A stretch of DNA of 7,237 bases from Campylobacter sp. UBA1713 (GTDB taxonomy: Bacteria; Campylobacterota; Campylobacteria; Campylobacterales; Campylobacteraceae). The position numbers and the translations under genes are program-made. The stretch covers positions 4,972-12,208 of the forward strand of contig DCIZ01000123.1 in the NCBI GenBank assembly GCA_002317305.1. The letters run 5' to 3'. The notes beneath the pieces were generated by a model. The model saw only the letters and a list, made by a program, of their open reading frames with translations, made no database searches and was not told where the DNA came from. Positions 1-5,167 of this stretch are shown one piece after another (within the stretch, counting starts at the first letter, position 1; each line of letters starts with the position of its first letter).

Positions 1-9
1 TGACGAATT

Positions 10-132
10 TTAAGGTAAAAATATGCAAAGCGAAGCTTCTGTGAAACACAAACGAAAAAGCAAGCCACCAAATTTACTTAAATGGTTTTTTAGAGATGCC
101 CTTATGTTGTTAGAAATTATCCACTCTTTCAT
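10..132 (-). CDS. Small hypothetical ORF (40 aa), possibly a truncated gene
   Basis: I do not recognise this product. On the minus strand an ATG at 130-132 follows GGAGG (plus-strand CCTCC, 139-143) with a 6-nt spacer, and a TATAAT box lies about 24 nt further upstream. The reading frame gives 40 residues, starting MKEWIISNNIRASLKNHL and ending in a hydrophobic, Cys-containing tail, then TAA at 10-12. That stop lies inside a sequence (1-20) resembling one at the other end of the window, so the ORF may be the 5' remnant of a longer gene interrupted by a repeat. Both other frames hit stops soon after the start region, so one frameshift does not restore a long ORF. The initiation signals are strong; whether the peptide is made or functional is unknown. 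A competing 37-codon ORF on the plus strand (23-136) is less well supported. Confidence 0.4.
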   Translation of the reverse strand: MKEWIISNNIRASLKNHLSKFGGLLFRLCFTEASLCIFLP

Positions 133-138
133 CTGAAA

Positions 139-168
139 CCTCCGAAAATTTAAATTTGTGCCATTATA
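139..168 (-). promoter_or_regulatory. Sigma70-type promoter -10 box and strong RBS for the left-edge ORF
   Basis: Reading the minus strand, TATAAT (plus strand 163-168, attata) is a perfect -10 box, preceded by TTTGTTG-like T-rich sequence of the kind seen upstream of Campylobacter promoters, which often lack a clear -35. Transcription would begin near 156. GGAGG at 139-143 lies 6 nt before the ATG at 130-132. This signal separates the left-edge ORF from comM. Confidence 0.6.
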
Positions 169-250
169 CAACAAATAGTTTAAATTTAGTTAAGCCGATT
201 TTTTTTAGATTCGACCTTTACGCCACTCGCCACACTTTTCACGCACTAGT

Positions 251-1771
251 CTACTCCCCGCCGCTAACACGAAAGCTTAAAGCCTCCACCACGTCCTCTT
301 TGCGAATCTCCTCCACGCCAGCCAAATCCGCACATGTGCGCGCCACCTTTAAAGTCTTGTTTATGGCACGTTGAGAGAGGTTAAACCTCGCCACCGCGCG
401 CTTTACCACCTCCTGTGTCTCACCATCGACCACGCAAAATTCACGCACCCCCTCGTCATCTAGCTTGCCGTTTAGCTCCTTTTGCCCTCGCCCCACTTGT
501 GCTGCAAACGCCGCCAAAACACGCTCATACATCTGCGCACTCGTTACACTTGGCGCATCAGTGCTACTCACTTCGCCCATCGCACAGTATAGGTCTATGC
601 GGTCAAGCAAAGGCGAGGAGATGGCGTTTTTGTAGCGGTCTATCTGCACACGTGAGCACCTACACGCTAGCGTTTTGCTAAACGCATTTCCACACGGACA
701 CGGGTTTTGCGCTGCCAAAAAAAGAAATTTGGTTTTGTAGGTTACTTTCGAATTTACACGCGAAATGTTTATCTCATTGTCCTCCAAAGGCTCACGCAAA
801 CTCTCCAGAATCTGTTTTGGGAAGTGTGGAAATTCGTCAAAAAAGAGAATCCCGCCGTTTGCCAACGCCACTTCGCCTATCCTCGCACTCGTGCTTCCAC
901 CGCCAAATATAGAACTCCTCGTGCTCGTGTGGTGCGGACTCCTAAAAGGTCTAAGCGCACTAAAGTCGTCCAGCGAGTTGTTTAAAGACTGATACGCCGC
1001 CGAGAGCAGAATCTCGTCCAGACTTTGTGGCGGCAAGATGTAGCGAAGTCGCTTTGCGCTCATGGACTTTCCGCAGCCCGGACTCCCTTCGAGCAAGATG
1101 TTGTGCATGCCAGATGCTGCTATAAGACACGCACGTTTTGCACGCTCCTGCCCTTTTATGTCGTAAAAATCCAACCCAAATTCAAGGTTTTTTACAAATT
1201 TACGCCCGCCAATCTCCAGCATATCTTTAAAAAGCGGATGCACCGCACAAAAACGACACATCTCACGAAATGCATCATCTGTAAAAAATCGCCTCGCCTC
1301 GTCAAGCGTGCCCACAGCAAAGACTTCCAAATTTGGAATCATCGCCGCTTGAAGTGCTATCTCACGCGGGAGCAAAACTTTTGCACTTTTGACACTTGTG
1401 CTCAAAAAAAGCAGAATCGAAAAGAGTTCGTTTGTCTTTTTTACACTTCCGTCCAGCCCAAGCTCTCCAAAAACGAAAAAATCCTCGTCAAAATCTTCAC
1501 GTTGCAGCAAAATGAGCAACGAAATGGCGAGGTCAAAGTGTGAGCCGTCTTTTTTTATGTTGCTCGGCGTTAGGCTAATGAGCACTTGCATGCTCGGGTT
1601 TTGGTAGCCCTCTATGGTTTGCAAAGCCGACTTTACGCGAAACGCCGCCTCTTTTATGGTGGCGCTCGGCAGCCCTATGATGTCCACACGCGGCAAAGCA
1701 CGCAAAAACGAAGTCTCGATGCTGACTATGTGGAGTTTGTCGTTTAGTGTGGCTGAACGAAGTCTTTTCAT
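251..1771 (-). CDS. comM: ComM / YifB family Mg-chelatase-like AAA+ ATPase
   Basis: The protein is 506 aa, the usual full length for ComM. In the family, ComM is a cytoplasmic hexameric AAA+ helicase that extends heteroduplex by branch migration during natural transformation. An N-terminal ChlI-like domain (about 1-170) contains the IIGLPSATIKEA motif typical of the family. The ATPase domain follows: Walker A GSPGCGKS (229-236), FRSPHHTST (about 276-284), Walker B ILFFDE (308-313), NPCPCG (356-361) and an arginine-finger-type SPLLDRID (386-393). The C-terminal Mg-chelatase domain (about 410-506) includes LSQRAINKTLKVARTCADL. The ATG at 1769-1771 is preceded by a modest AAAGAGA ribosome binding site. 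The gene follows folP on the same strand across a 511-bp repeat island, so its promoter is uncertain. A weak -10-like TAAAAA at 1831-1836 is the only candidate near the start. No broken motif is seen. Confidence 0.95.
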   Translation of the reverse strand: MKRLRSATLNDKLHIVSIETSFLRALPRVDIIGLPSATIKEAAFRVKSALQTIEGYQNPSMQVLISLTPSNIKKDGSHFDLAISLLILLQREDFDEDFFVFGELGLDGSVKKTNELFSILLFLSTSVKSAKVLLPREIALQAAMIPNLEVFAVGTLDEARRFFTDDAFREMCRFCAVHPLFKDMLEIGGRKFVKNLEFGLDFYDIKGQERAKRACLIAASGMHNILLEGSPGCGKSMSAKRLRYILPPQSLDEILLSAAYQSLNNSLDDFSALRPFRSPHHTSTRSSIFGGGSTSARIGEVALANGGILFFDEFPHFPKQILESLREPLEDNEINISRVNSKVTYKTKFLFLAAQNPCPCGNAFSKTLACRCSRVQIDRYKNAISSPLLDRIDLYCAMGEVSSTDAPSVTSAQMYERVLAAFAAQVGRGQKELNGKLDDEGVREFCVVDGETQEVVKRAVARFNLSQRAINKTLKVARTCADLAGVEEIRKEDVVEALSFRVSGGE

Positions 1772-1800
1772 GTTTTTTCTCTTTTTTTAAATTTGGTTTT

Positions 1801-1816
1801 TTTGTTTGTTTGTTTG
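1801..1816. repeat. (TTTG)4 tetranucleotide repeat in the comM leader
   Basis: Four perfect TTTG units on the plus strand (CAAA on the comM strand), flanked by further T and TTGG sequence, lie about 30-45 nt before the comM start codon and just downstream of a weak -10-like element. Tetranucleotide repeats can slip; four units is short, so any effect on comM expression is speculative. Confidence 0.7.
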
Positions 1817-1881
1817 TTGGTTTTGGCGAATTTTTACAAACGCTGTTTTCCGCTTTCCGCTTTCCGAACGGGGACAGCTGT

Positions 1882-1978
1882 GGCGAAGCCCCCGCCCCAC
1901 CGTCCCTCGCCATATTTTTGAGCGAAGCGACTCAAGGGGTCGCAGGGGCGAAGCCCCCGCCCCACCGTCCCTCGCCAT
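1882..1978. repeat. 32-bp exact direct repeat, two copies 65 bp apart
   Basis: Positions 1882-1913 and 1947-1978 are identical over 32 bp, starting ggcgaagcccccgcccc and ending ctcgccat. Between them lies a short spacer (gagcgaagcgactcaagg) and the 15-mer ggggtcgcaggggcg (1936-1950), which also occurs at 4900-4914 and, inverted, at 5090-5104. The GC-rich start can fold as GGGGC-GAA-GCCCC. The layout suggests partial duplication of one module within the island. Spurious ORFs reading MARDGGAGAS in this stretch are products of the repeat. Confidence 0.9.
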
Positions 1979-2019
1979 TTTTCTTTGAGACGAAAGCGAA
2001 AAGAAAAACGGCAAGGGAC
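1967..2019. repeat. Hairpin of the island family (20-bp stem, 13-nt loop), island 1
   Basis: Arms 1967-1986 and 2000-2019 pair over 20 positions around the loop gagacgaaagcga (1987-1999). Two positions do not pair as plus-strand RNA (A-C), but both become G-U wobbles in RNA copied from the minus strand, the coding strand of all neighbouring genes. The 29 nt centred on the loop (1979-2007) are identical to 4943-4971 in island 2, while the outer stem differs yet still pairs. Confidence 0.8.
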
Positions 2020-2022
2020 TAC

Positions 2023-2041
2023 AAAAAAGCGATAGCTTTTT
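2023..2041. terminator. Weak bidirectional terminator-like hairpin AAAAAAGC-GATA-GCTTTTT
   Basis: An A-run/AGC arm (2023-2030), a 4-nt loop and a GCT/T-run arm (2035-2041) form a symmetrical terminator-like structure next to the larger hairpin. It could end folP transcripts. The stem has only two G-C pairs, so strength is doubtful. A sister structure sits at 4996-5015. Confidence 0.3.
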
Positions 2042-2048
2042 ACATATC

Positions 2049-2164
2049 GGAAAACGGAATTCGGAAAACAGAAAACAGAATTTGCGAAAATTCGCTTTTT
2101 TGTGAATTTGTAGATTCTTCGCCCTTGCCAGGCGGGGGATTCTTCGCTTGCGCTCAGAATGACG
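2049..2164. repeat. Shared intergenic modules: purine-rich stretch plus gattcttcgc...tcagaatgac module
   Basis: Positions 2049-2109 are an A/G-rich stretch (ggaaaacggaattcgg, then aattcgctttttt and gtgaattt) that recurs in the same orientation at 5117-5169 and inverted at 4842-4890. Positions 2110-2164 contain gattcttcgc twice (2113-2122 and 2138-2147) and end in cgctcagaatgacg; this recurs inverted at 4778-4841. Read on the minus strand, the order of modules matches the left arm of island 2. Short ORFs here with SERKRRIP-like or SASEESPA-like peptides are translations of the repeat, not genes. Confidence 0.8.
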
Positions 2165-2201
2165 GCGTTTGGTTTGTGCTCTTTCGAGAATCGCAAATTC
2201 C

Positions 2202-2270
2202 CGCACTCCGCATTCTGAACGCACTCCGTTTTACGTTTTCCGTTTTTCCGAACGCACTCCGCATTCCGAA
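2202..2270. repeat. Short degenerate tandem repeat (18-bp unit) directly after folP
   Basis: cgcactccgcattctgaa (2202-2219) and cgcactccgcattccgaa (2253-2270) differ at one position. Between them (2220-2252) is a diverged unit that starts cgcactccg and ends ttccgaa, with interior sequence gttttacgttttcc. The array stops about 12 bp before the folP stop codon at 2283-2285, so it is the folP-proximal end of island 1. Confidence 0.75.
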
Positions 2271-2282
2271 CGCACTTCGCAC

Positions 2283-3551
2283 CTAAAACAAAACGCCTTT
2301 GTAAGCTTTAAGCATGTCAAGCGTCTGTTTTGTCTCAAAAACGTCATGGACTCGAACGATGCGTGCGCCGTTTTCGACTGCTTTTAGGTGCAAAAAAAGC
2401 GAGCCTGCTAGCCGCTCCTCCACGCTGCTTTTACTACAAAAATCCACCACACTTTTGCGACTTGCCCCCACCAAAAGCGGCTTTTTAAATTTGCCAAAGT
2501 GCGAAAGGTGTTTAACAAGCGCCAAATTTTGCATTTGCGTCTTGCCAAAGCCGATGCCCACGTCCAAAACCACCTTTTTCAGCCCTATTTTTTCAGCAAA
2601 AAAGAGCCTGTCAGCAAAAAGCGCACTCACAAATTCAAGCGCGTTGTCGCTGGCTACCTCGCCACTTTCGCCACTCTCGCCGCTTTCACACACGCTTTCA
2701 CCACCCAAAAACCGCCCCACGTCCGCCCCGTTTTTTGTGCCACCTCGCGCAAACTGCCCCGCGTCCATGAGACAATACTCCGCGTCAAATTCACGCGCTA
2801 GCTCCATCAAACGCACATCTGCTGTTATGTCATTTACCATCACAAACCCCGCCTCCAAAGCATGCGACAAACAACGCGCATCAAAGCTATCGAGGCTAAA
2901 TTTCGCCTCACCTAGCAGCCCACTCGCACGAAGCTCACTCACCAAAGGTCGCACCAGCTCCCACTCCGCTTCGCCACCCATGTAAACGCTGCCTGGTCGC
3001 GAACTCACCGCCCCAATGTCTATGTAGCTAGCCCCCTGCTCTATCATCTTTGCCGCTCTTTTTGCCACCTCGCCAAGCGGCGTGCGTGACGCTGGGTTAA
3101 AGCTATCTGGCGTGTGGTTTATGACGCCCATTATGAGTGGCGCTTCGCCCAAAGAAAATTCGAATTTGTCTAAATTTTCACCACTTTTTTCACCGCCCTC
3201 ACCGCCGCCCTCGCCCAAAAACGCCTCCATCTCTCGCCCCAAACTAGCCAAACCAAAGTCTTGCATTTTCTCCTTACAAGCCAGCTGCAAAAGCTGCTTT
3301 TGAGTGCCAAAAATGAGCACGTCATGTCGCTTTTCGCCGCCAAAAACAGCATCTTTGCCACACGCCACGTCCGCCCCCACACTAAGCGCGTCTTGTTTTA
3401 AGATGTTCACCGCCACCGCGCGCAAATCCCGAGCGAAAAAAAAGTGCAAATTTGCTTTTTTTTGTAGAATCGCCGCCCCCTTTTCGCTCACGCCCACAAG
3501 CGCGCAAAGTGCCTCAAAATCTGTCTGCGTATTTAGCTTAAAAAAGTTCAT
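2283..3551 (-). CDS. folP: Dihydropteroate synthase, long epsilonproteobacterial form
   Basis: FolP condenses 7,8-dihydropterin pyrophosphate with p-aminobenzoate to dihydropteroate in the folate pathway and is the sulfonamide target. At 422 aa it is longer than the usual ~280. Residues 1-135 form an N-terminal extension containing RDLRAVAVNILKQDALSVGAD, which resembles extensions I recall in Helicobacter and Campylobacter FolP. The TIM-barrel follows: IMGVINHTPDSFN (140-152), DIGAVSSRPG (178-187, where DIGGESTRPG is common), DSFDA (221-225), ND (240-241), DVGIGFGKT (330-338), LLVGASRKS (359-367) and RIVRVHDV (397-404). Two low-complexity inserts occur, GEGGGEGG (113-120) and a Gly-Glu-Ser repeat (about 288-298). 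The start has a strong GAGGAG site, 5 nt spacer, inside the 3' end of holB; the genes overlap by 14 nt, implying translational coupling. Confidence 0.95.
   Translation of the reverse strand: MNFFKLNTQTDFEALCALVGVSEKGAAILQKKANLHFFFARDLRAVAVNILKQDALSVGADVACGKDAVFGGEKRHDVLIFGTQKQLLQLACKEKMQDFGLASLGREMEAFLGEGGGEGGEKSGENLDKFEFSLGEAPLIMGVINHTPDSFNPASRTPLGEVAKRAAKMIEQGASYIDIGAVSSRPGSVYMGGEAEWELVRPLVSELRASGLLGEAKFSLDSFDARCLSHALEAGFVMVNDITADVRLMELAREFDAEYCLMDAGQFARGGTKNGADVGRFLGGESVCESGESGESGEVASDNALEFVSALFADRLFFAEKIGLKKVVLDVGIGFGKTQMQNLALVKHLSHFGKFKKPLLVGASRKSVVDFCSKSSVEERLAGSLFLHLKAVENGARIVRVHDVFETKQTLDMLKAYKGVLF
2658..2687 (-). repeat. In-frame 9-bp tandem repeat in folP encoding Glu-Ser-Gly
   Basis: On the coding strand three 9-bp units (2679-2687, 2670-2678, 2661-2669) read GAA/GAG-AGC/AGT-GGC and are followed by one further GAG. 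They give the peptide ESGESGESGE in the loop after the LMDAGQF segment of FolP. Unit length is a multiple of three, so copy changes would lengthen or shorten the loop without a frameshift. Confidence 0.8.
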
Positions 3552-4158
3552 TTTTTCTCCTCAAAAGTAGTAAAAGTAGTGGTGTCAAGATGGCAGTCGG
3601 TCGGACATTGTTCGCACAAAGTTTGTTGAGTTTAGCAAAGTAGAAGTAGTCGCTCTCGCAAAACGAAAAAATACCACTCGCCAACGCCTCCTCAACGATG
3701 GTTTTTAGCAAATTCAAAAGTTGCCCTTTTGTGATTTCCTCTTTTTTTTCAAATTTTCGCACAAATTCGACCACGCCTTTTAAGTCAAGCGTAGCAAATT
3801 CCAGCGTCCAAAGCTCCGAACGCTCCTTTTTAAAACGGCGAATTTCGCAACTCAAACGTGAGTGAATCGTAGCCAAAAGCGCACTTTTTGAATTTGCCAC
3901 CACTACAAAATCTATGTTTCGAGGTGGCTCTTCTAAAATTTTAAGCAAAGCATTTTGCGCCTCGATGCCATAAAATTCGCCGTGTAAAACGATGGTTTTT
4001 AGCGAATTTTCTGCTATGTAGGCTTCATTTACCGCCGCTTTTGCCTCGTCTAGCCCAAAACGCTCCGCACCAAAAAGCCGCACATTTGCCGCACCTAGCT
4101 CGCTGGTGAGCTCCTCAAAAACCGAAATAAAGTCGTTTGTGATGATGATCTTGCTCAT
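3538..4158 (-). CDS. holB: DNA polymerase III delta' subunit, short Campylobacterota form
   Basis: The 206-aa product is the delta' clamp-loader subunit, which with delta and tau/gamma opens the beta clamp. The diagnostic segment is NALLKILEEPPRNIDF (about 69-84) followed by ATIHSRL (96-102), matching the sensor and SRC-like region of delta'/DnaX proteins. No Walker A and no zinc-binding cysteine cluster are present, and the protein is much shorter than the E. coli subunit (334 aa), so the N-terminal part is reduced. I chose the ATG at 4156-4158 because it overlaps the hobA stop in an ATGA and begins MSKIIITNDF; the same frame extends upstream to 4293 but only as an antisense-like, Arg-rich translation of hobA DNA. 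The C-terminus ends in a Leu-rich RPTAILTPLLLLLL stretch. Its position between hobA and folP fits the phylum's gene order. Confidence 0.9.
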   Translation of the reverse strand: MSKIIITNDFISVFEELTSELGAANVRLFGAERFGLDEAKAAVNEAYIAENSLKTIVLHGEFYGIEAQNALLKILEEPPRNIDFVVVANSKSALLATIHSRLSCEIRRFKKERSELWTLEFATLDLKGVVEFVRKFEKKEEITKGQLLNLLKTIVEEALASGIFSFCESDYFYFAKLNKLCANNVRPTAILTPLLLLLLRRKNELF

Positions 4159-4694
4159 ATGTCTAGCTTCCCGAAAAGCGCGGCGTTTATGCTTTTGTCG
4201 AAAATGGAGAAAAGCGAGAGAAGTTTTACATCTAGCCACTCGTCCGTGCTGCTTAACGTAAAGCCGTTTTCGTCCACTTCGTCTAGTAGCCAAAGGTAGC
4301 TGTTGTCGTGGCTACGAACAAACTGAACGAAACGTCCAGCGGGCTTTCCCACGTAAAAGTAGACGAATCCGTTTGGGAAAGAGAGTGAAAGGAGGTCATC
4401 AACAAGGGCAAAATCTTCCATGCTCGTGATCTCGTCCACTCGTGGGTAGAGTGTGCGAATGTTGAAAAATGGGAGAATCGGGCGGTGGTTGTTGCGTGGG
4501 TTTATCTTTTTTAGCAAATACTCGCCAAACCACTCGCGGTCGCTGTCGGTAAAAAACAAAAATGAGACGCCGTCAAGCAAATTTCGAAGCTTGACCGCAA
4601 GCAAAAGCGACCACTCTACACGTTTTGGCTCAAGCCACGCAAAACGCTCTCTGTCTTTGTTTATCTCGTCAAAAGTCCAACGAACTAAATCCAT
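4155..4694 (-). CDS. hobA: HobA, DnaA-binding replication initiation factor
   Basis: HobA is a Campylobacterota-specific protein that binds the N-terminal domain of DnaA as a tetramer and promotes DnaA assembly at oriC; it is a structural counterpart of E. coli DiaA. The 179-aa length matches H. pylori HobA (180 aa). Similar segments recalled from that protein are RPILPFFNIRTLYPRVDE (about 71-88; RPLLSVIDFNASSFYPKND in H. pylori), SYLWLLDEV (about 132-140; SFLWLFEEL) and the C-terminal LDVKLLSLFSIFDKSINAAL (LDYKLLQLFKLFENALFSVL). The ATG at 4692-4694 has AAGGAG (4701-4706) 6 nt upstream; an overlapping ATG at 4696-4698 in another frame ends quickly. The stop overlaps the holB start by 4 nt. 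A candidate promoter lies at 4744-4752, making hobA-holB-folP a likely operon. Confidence 0.92.
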   Translation of the reverse strand: MDLVRWTFDEINKDRERFAWLEPKRVEWSLLLAVKLRNLLDGVSFLFFTDSDREWFGEYLLKKINPRNNHRPILPFFNIRTLYPRVDEITSMEDFALVDDLLSLSFPNGFVYFYVGKPAGRFVQFVRSHDNSYLWLLDEVDENGFTLSSTDEWLDVKLLSLFSIFDKSINAALFGKLDI

Positions 4695-4743
4695 TCATCT
4701 CTCCTTGTTTTTTCTGTTTAAATTTGAAATTTTGCGTTTTTGT

Positions 4744-4752
4744 AAAATAACA
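4744..4752 (-). promoter_or_regulatory. Candidate extended -10 promoter for hobA-holB-folP
   Basis: On the minus strand the sequence reads TG-T-TATTTT (TG at 4751-4752, TATTTT at 4744-4749), an extended -10 element about 50 nt before the hobA start. There is no convincing -35, as is usual in this phylum. It lies in the unique sequence between hobA and the start of the repeat island at about 4778. Confidence 0.4.
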
Positions 4753-4930
4753 CCGTTGCTCTGAAGTGGTGCGAAGTCGTCATTCTGAGCGAGCGTTAGC
4801 AAAGCGAAGAATCCCCTGCATGGCGAGGGAGTAGAATCTACAAATTCGCTAAAAAGCAAATTTTGACAAATTCTGTTCTCTGTTTTCCGCATTCCGAAAG
4901 GGGTCGCAGGGGCGTAGCCCCCGCCCGCCC

Positions 4931-4983
4931 GTCCCGCCGTTGTTTTCTTTGAGACGAAAGCGAAAAGAAAACAACGGCGGGAC
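4931..4983. repeat. Hairpin A: perfect 20-bp inverted repeat, 13-nt loop
   Basis: gtcccgccgttgttttcttt (4931-4950) is exactly complementary to 4964-4983. The loop gagacgaaagcga (4951-4963) is identical to that of the island 1 hairpin at 1967-2019. It is not followed by a T-run on either strand, so it does not look like a standard intrinsic terminator. Confidence 0.9.
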
Positions 4984-4995
4984 TAAAAAACATTT

Positions 4996-5015
4996 AAAAA
5001 AGCTAACGCTTTTTT
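4996..5015. terminator. Weak bidirectional terminator-like hairpin at the centre of island 2
   Basis: aaaaaagc (4996-5003), loop taac, gctttttt (5008-5015), followed by a further T. It lies at the symmetry axis of the island between hairpins A and B. It resembles a bidirectional terminator but has only two G-C pairs; it could end tmk transcripts reading leftward. Confidence 0.3.
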
Positions 5016-5019
5016 TGTA

Positions 5020-5073
5020 GTCCCGCCACCGCTTACCTTTTCACTAAAGCTCAAAGGTAAGCGGTGGCGGGAC
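5020..5073. repeat. Hairpin B: perfect 21-bp inverted repeat, 12-nt loop
   Basis: Arms 5020-5040 (gtcccgccaccgcttacctt plus t) and 5053-5073 are exact complements around the loop tcactaaagctc (5041-5052). Its reverse complement has the same plan as hairpin A: GTCCCGCC, a variable segment, CTTTGAG, a short loop ending GA, AAAG, and the complementary arm. It is therefore an inverted, diverged relative of hairpin A with different but self-complementary stem sequence. Confidence 0.9.
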
Positions 5074-5167
5074 GGGCGACGGGGGCTTTCGCCCCTGCGA
5101 CCCCAGTTCGGAGTGCGGAAAGCAGAAAACGGAAAACGGAATTTTGTAAATTCGCTTTTTCGTGAAT

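Larger units (their letters stand above)
4778..5167. repeat. Composite near-palindromic repeat element (island 2) between tmk and hobA
   Basis: No credible gene lies in 4699-5167. From 4778 the modules run: cgtcattctgag...agaatctac (4778-4841); aaattcgctaaaaagcaaattt and a gttttccgcattccg stretch (4842-4897); ggggtcgcaggggcg (4900-4914) with a GC-rich hairpin; hairpin A (4931-4983); a small AAAAAAGC hairpin (4996-5015); hairpin B (5020-5073). Then the same modules return inverted: cgcccctgcgacccc (5090-5104), exact complement of 4900-4914, then ttcggagtgcgg and the purine-rich and aattcgcttttt stretch to 5167. The right end abuts the tmk stop codon (5168-5170). The first module has no mirror copy on the right. 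No transposase or target duplication is evident. Confidence 0.85.

Noticed and set aside
23..136. 37-codon plus-strand ORF (MQSEASVKHKRK...) at the left edge
   Set aside because: It has an AAGG upstream but no promoter seen, and it lies opposite the minus-strand ORF that has TATAAT and GGAGG. Not excluded, just weaker.
1025..1543. 172-aa plus-strand ORF opposite comM
   Set aside because: Antisense shadow of comM, which has all AAA+ motifs in the correct frame.
1882..1978. CRISPR-like direct repeats
   Set aside because: Only two 32-bp copies with one spacer that itself contains repeat sequence, and no cas genes.
1575..2286. Overlapping ORFs of 112-179 aa on both strands of island 1
   Set aside because: They overlap each other in several frames, are made of repeated peptide strings such as MARDGGAGAS and RHSERKRRIP, and follow the DNA repeats rather than any protein family.
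2314..2985. 223-aa Ser/Pro/Lys-rich plus-strand ORF opposite folP
   Set aside because: Composition typical of antisense translation; folP motifs cover the region on the minus strand.
4159..4293. N-terminal extension of holB into hobA
   Set aside because: The 45 added residues are Arg-rich and overlap hobA; the ATG at 4158 forms an ATGA junction and begins a family-like sequence.
4931..4983. Strong intrinsic terminator
   Set aside because: The stem is excellent but no T-run follows on either strand; GC-rich sequence or A-rich sequence does.
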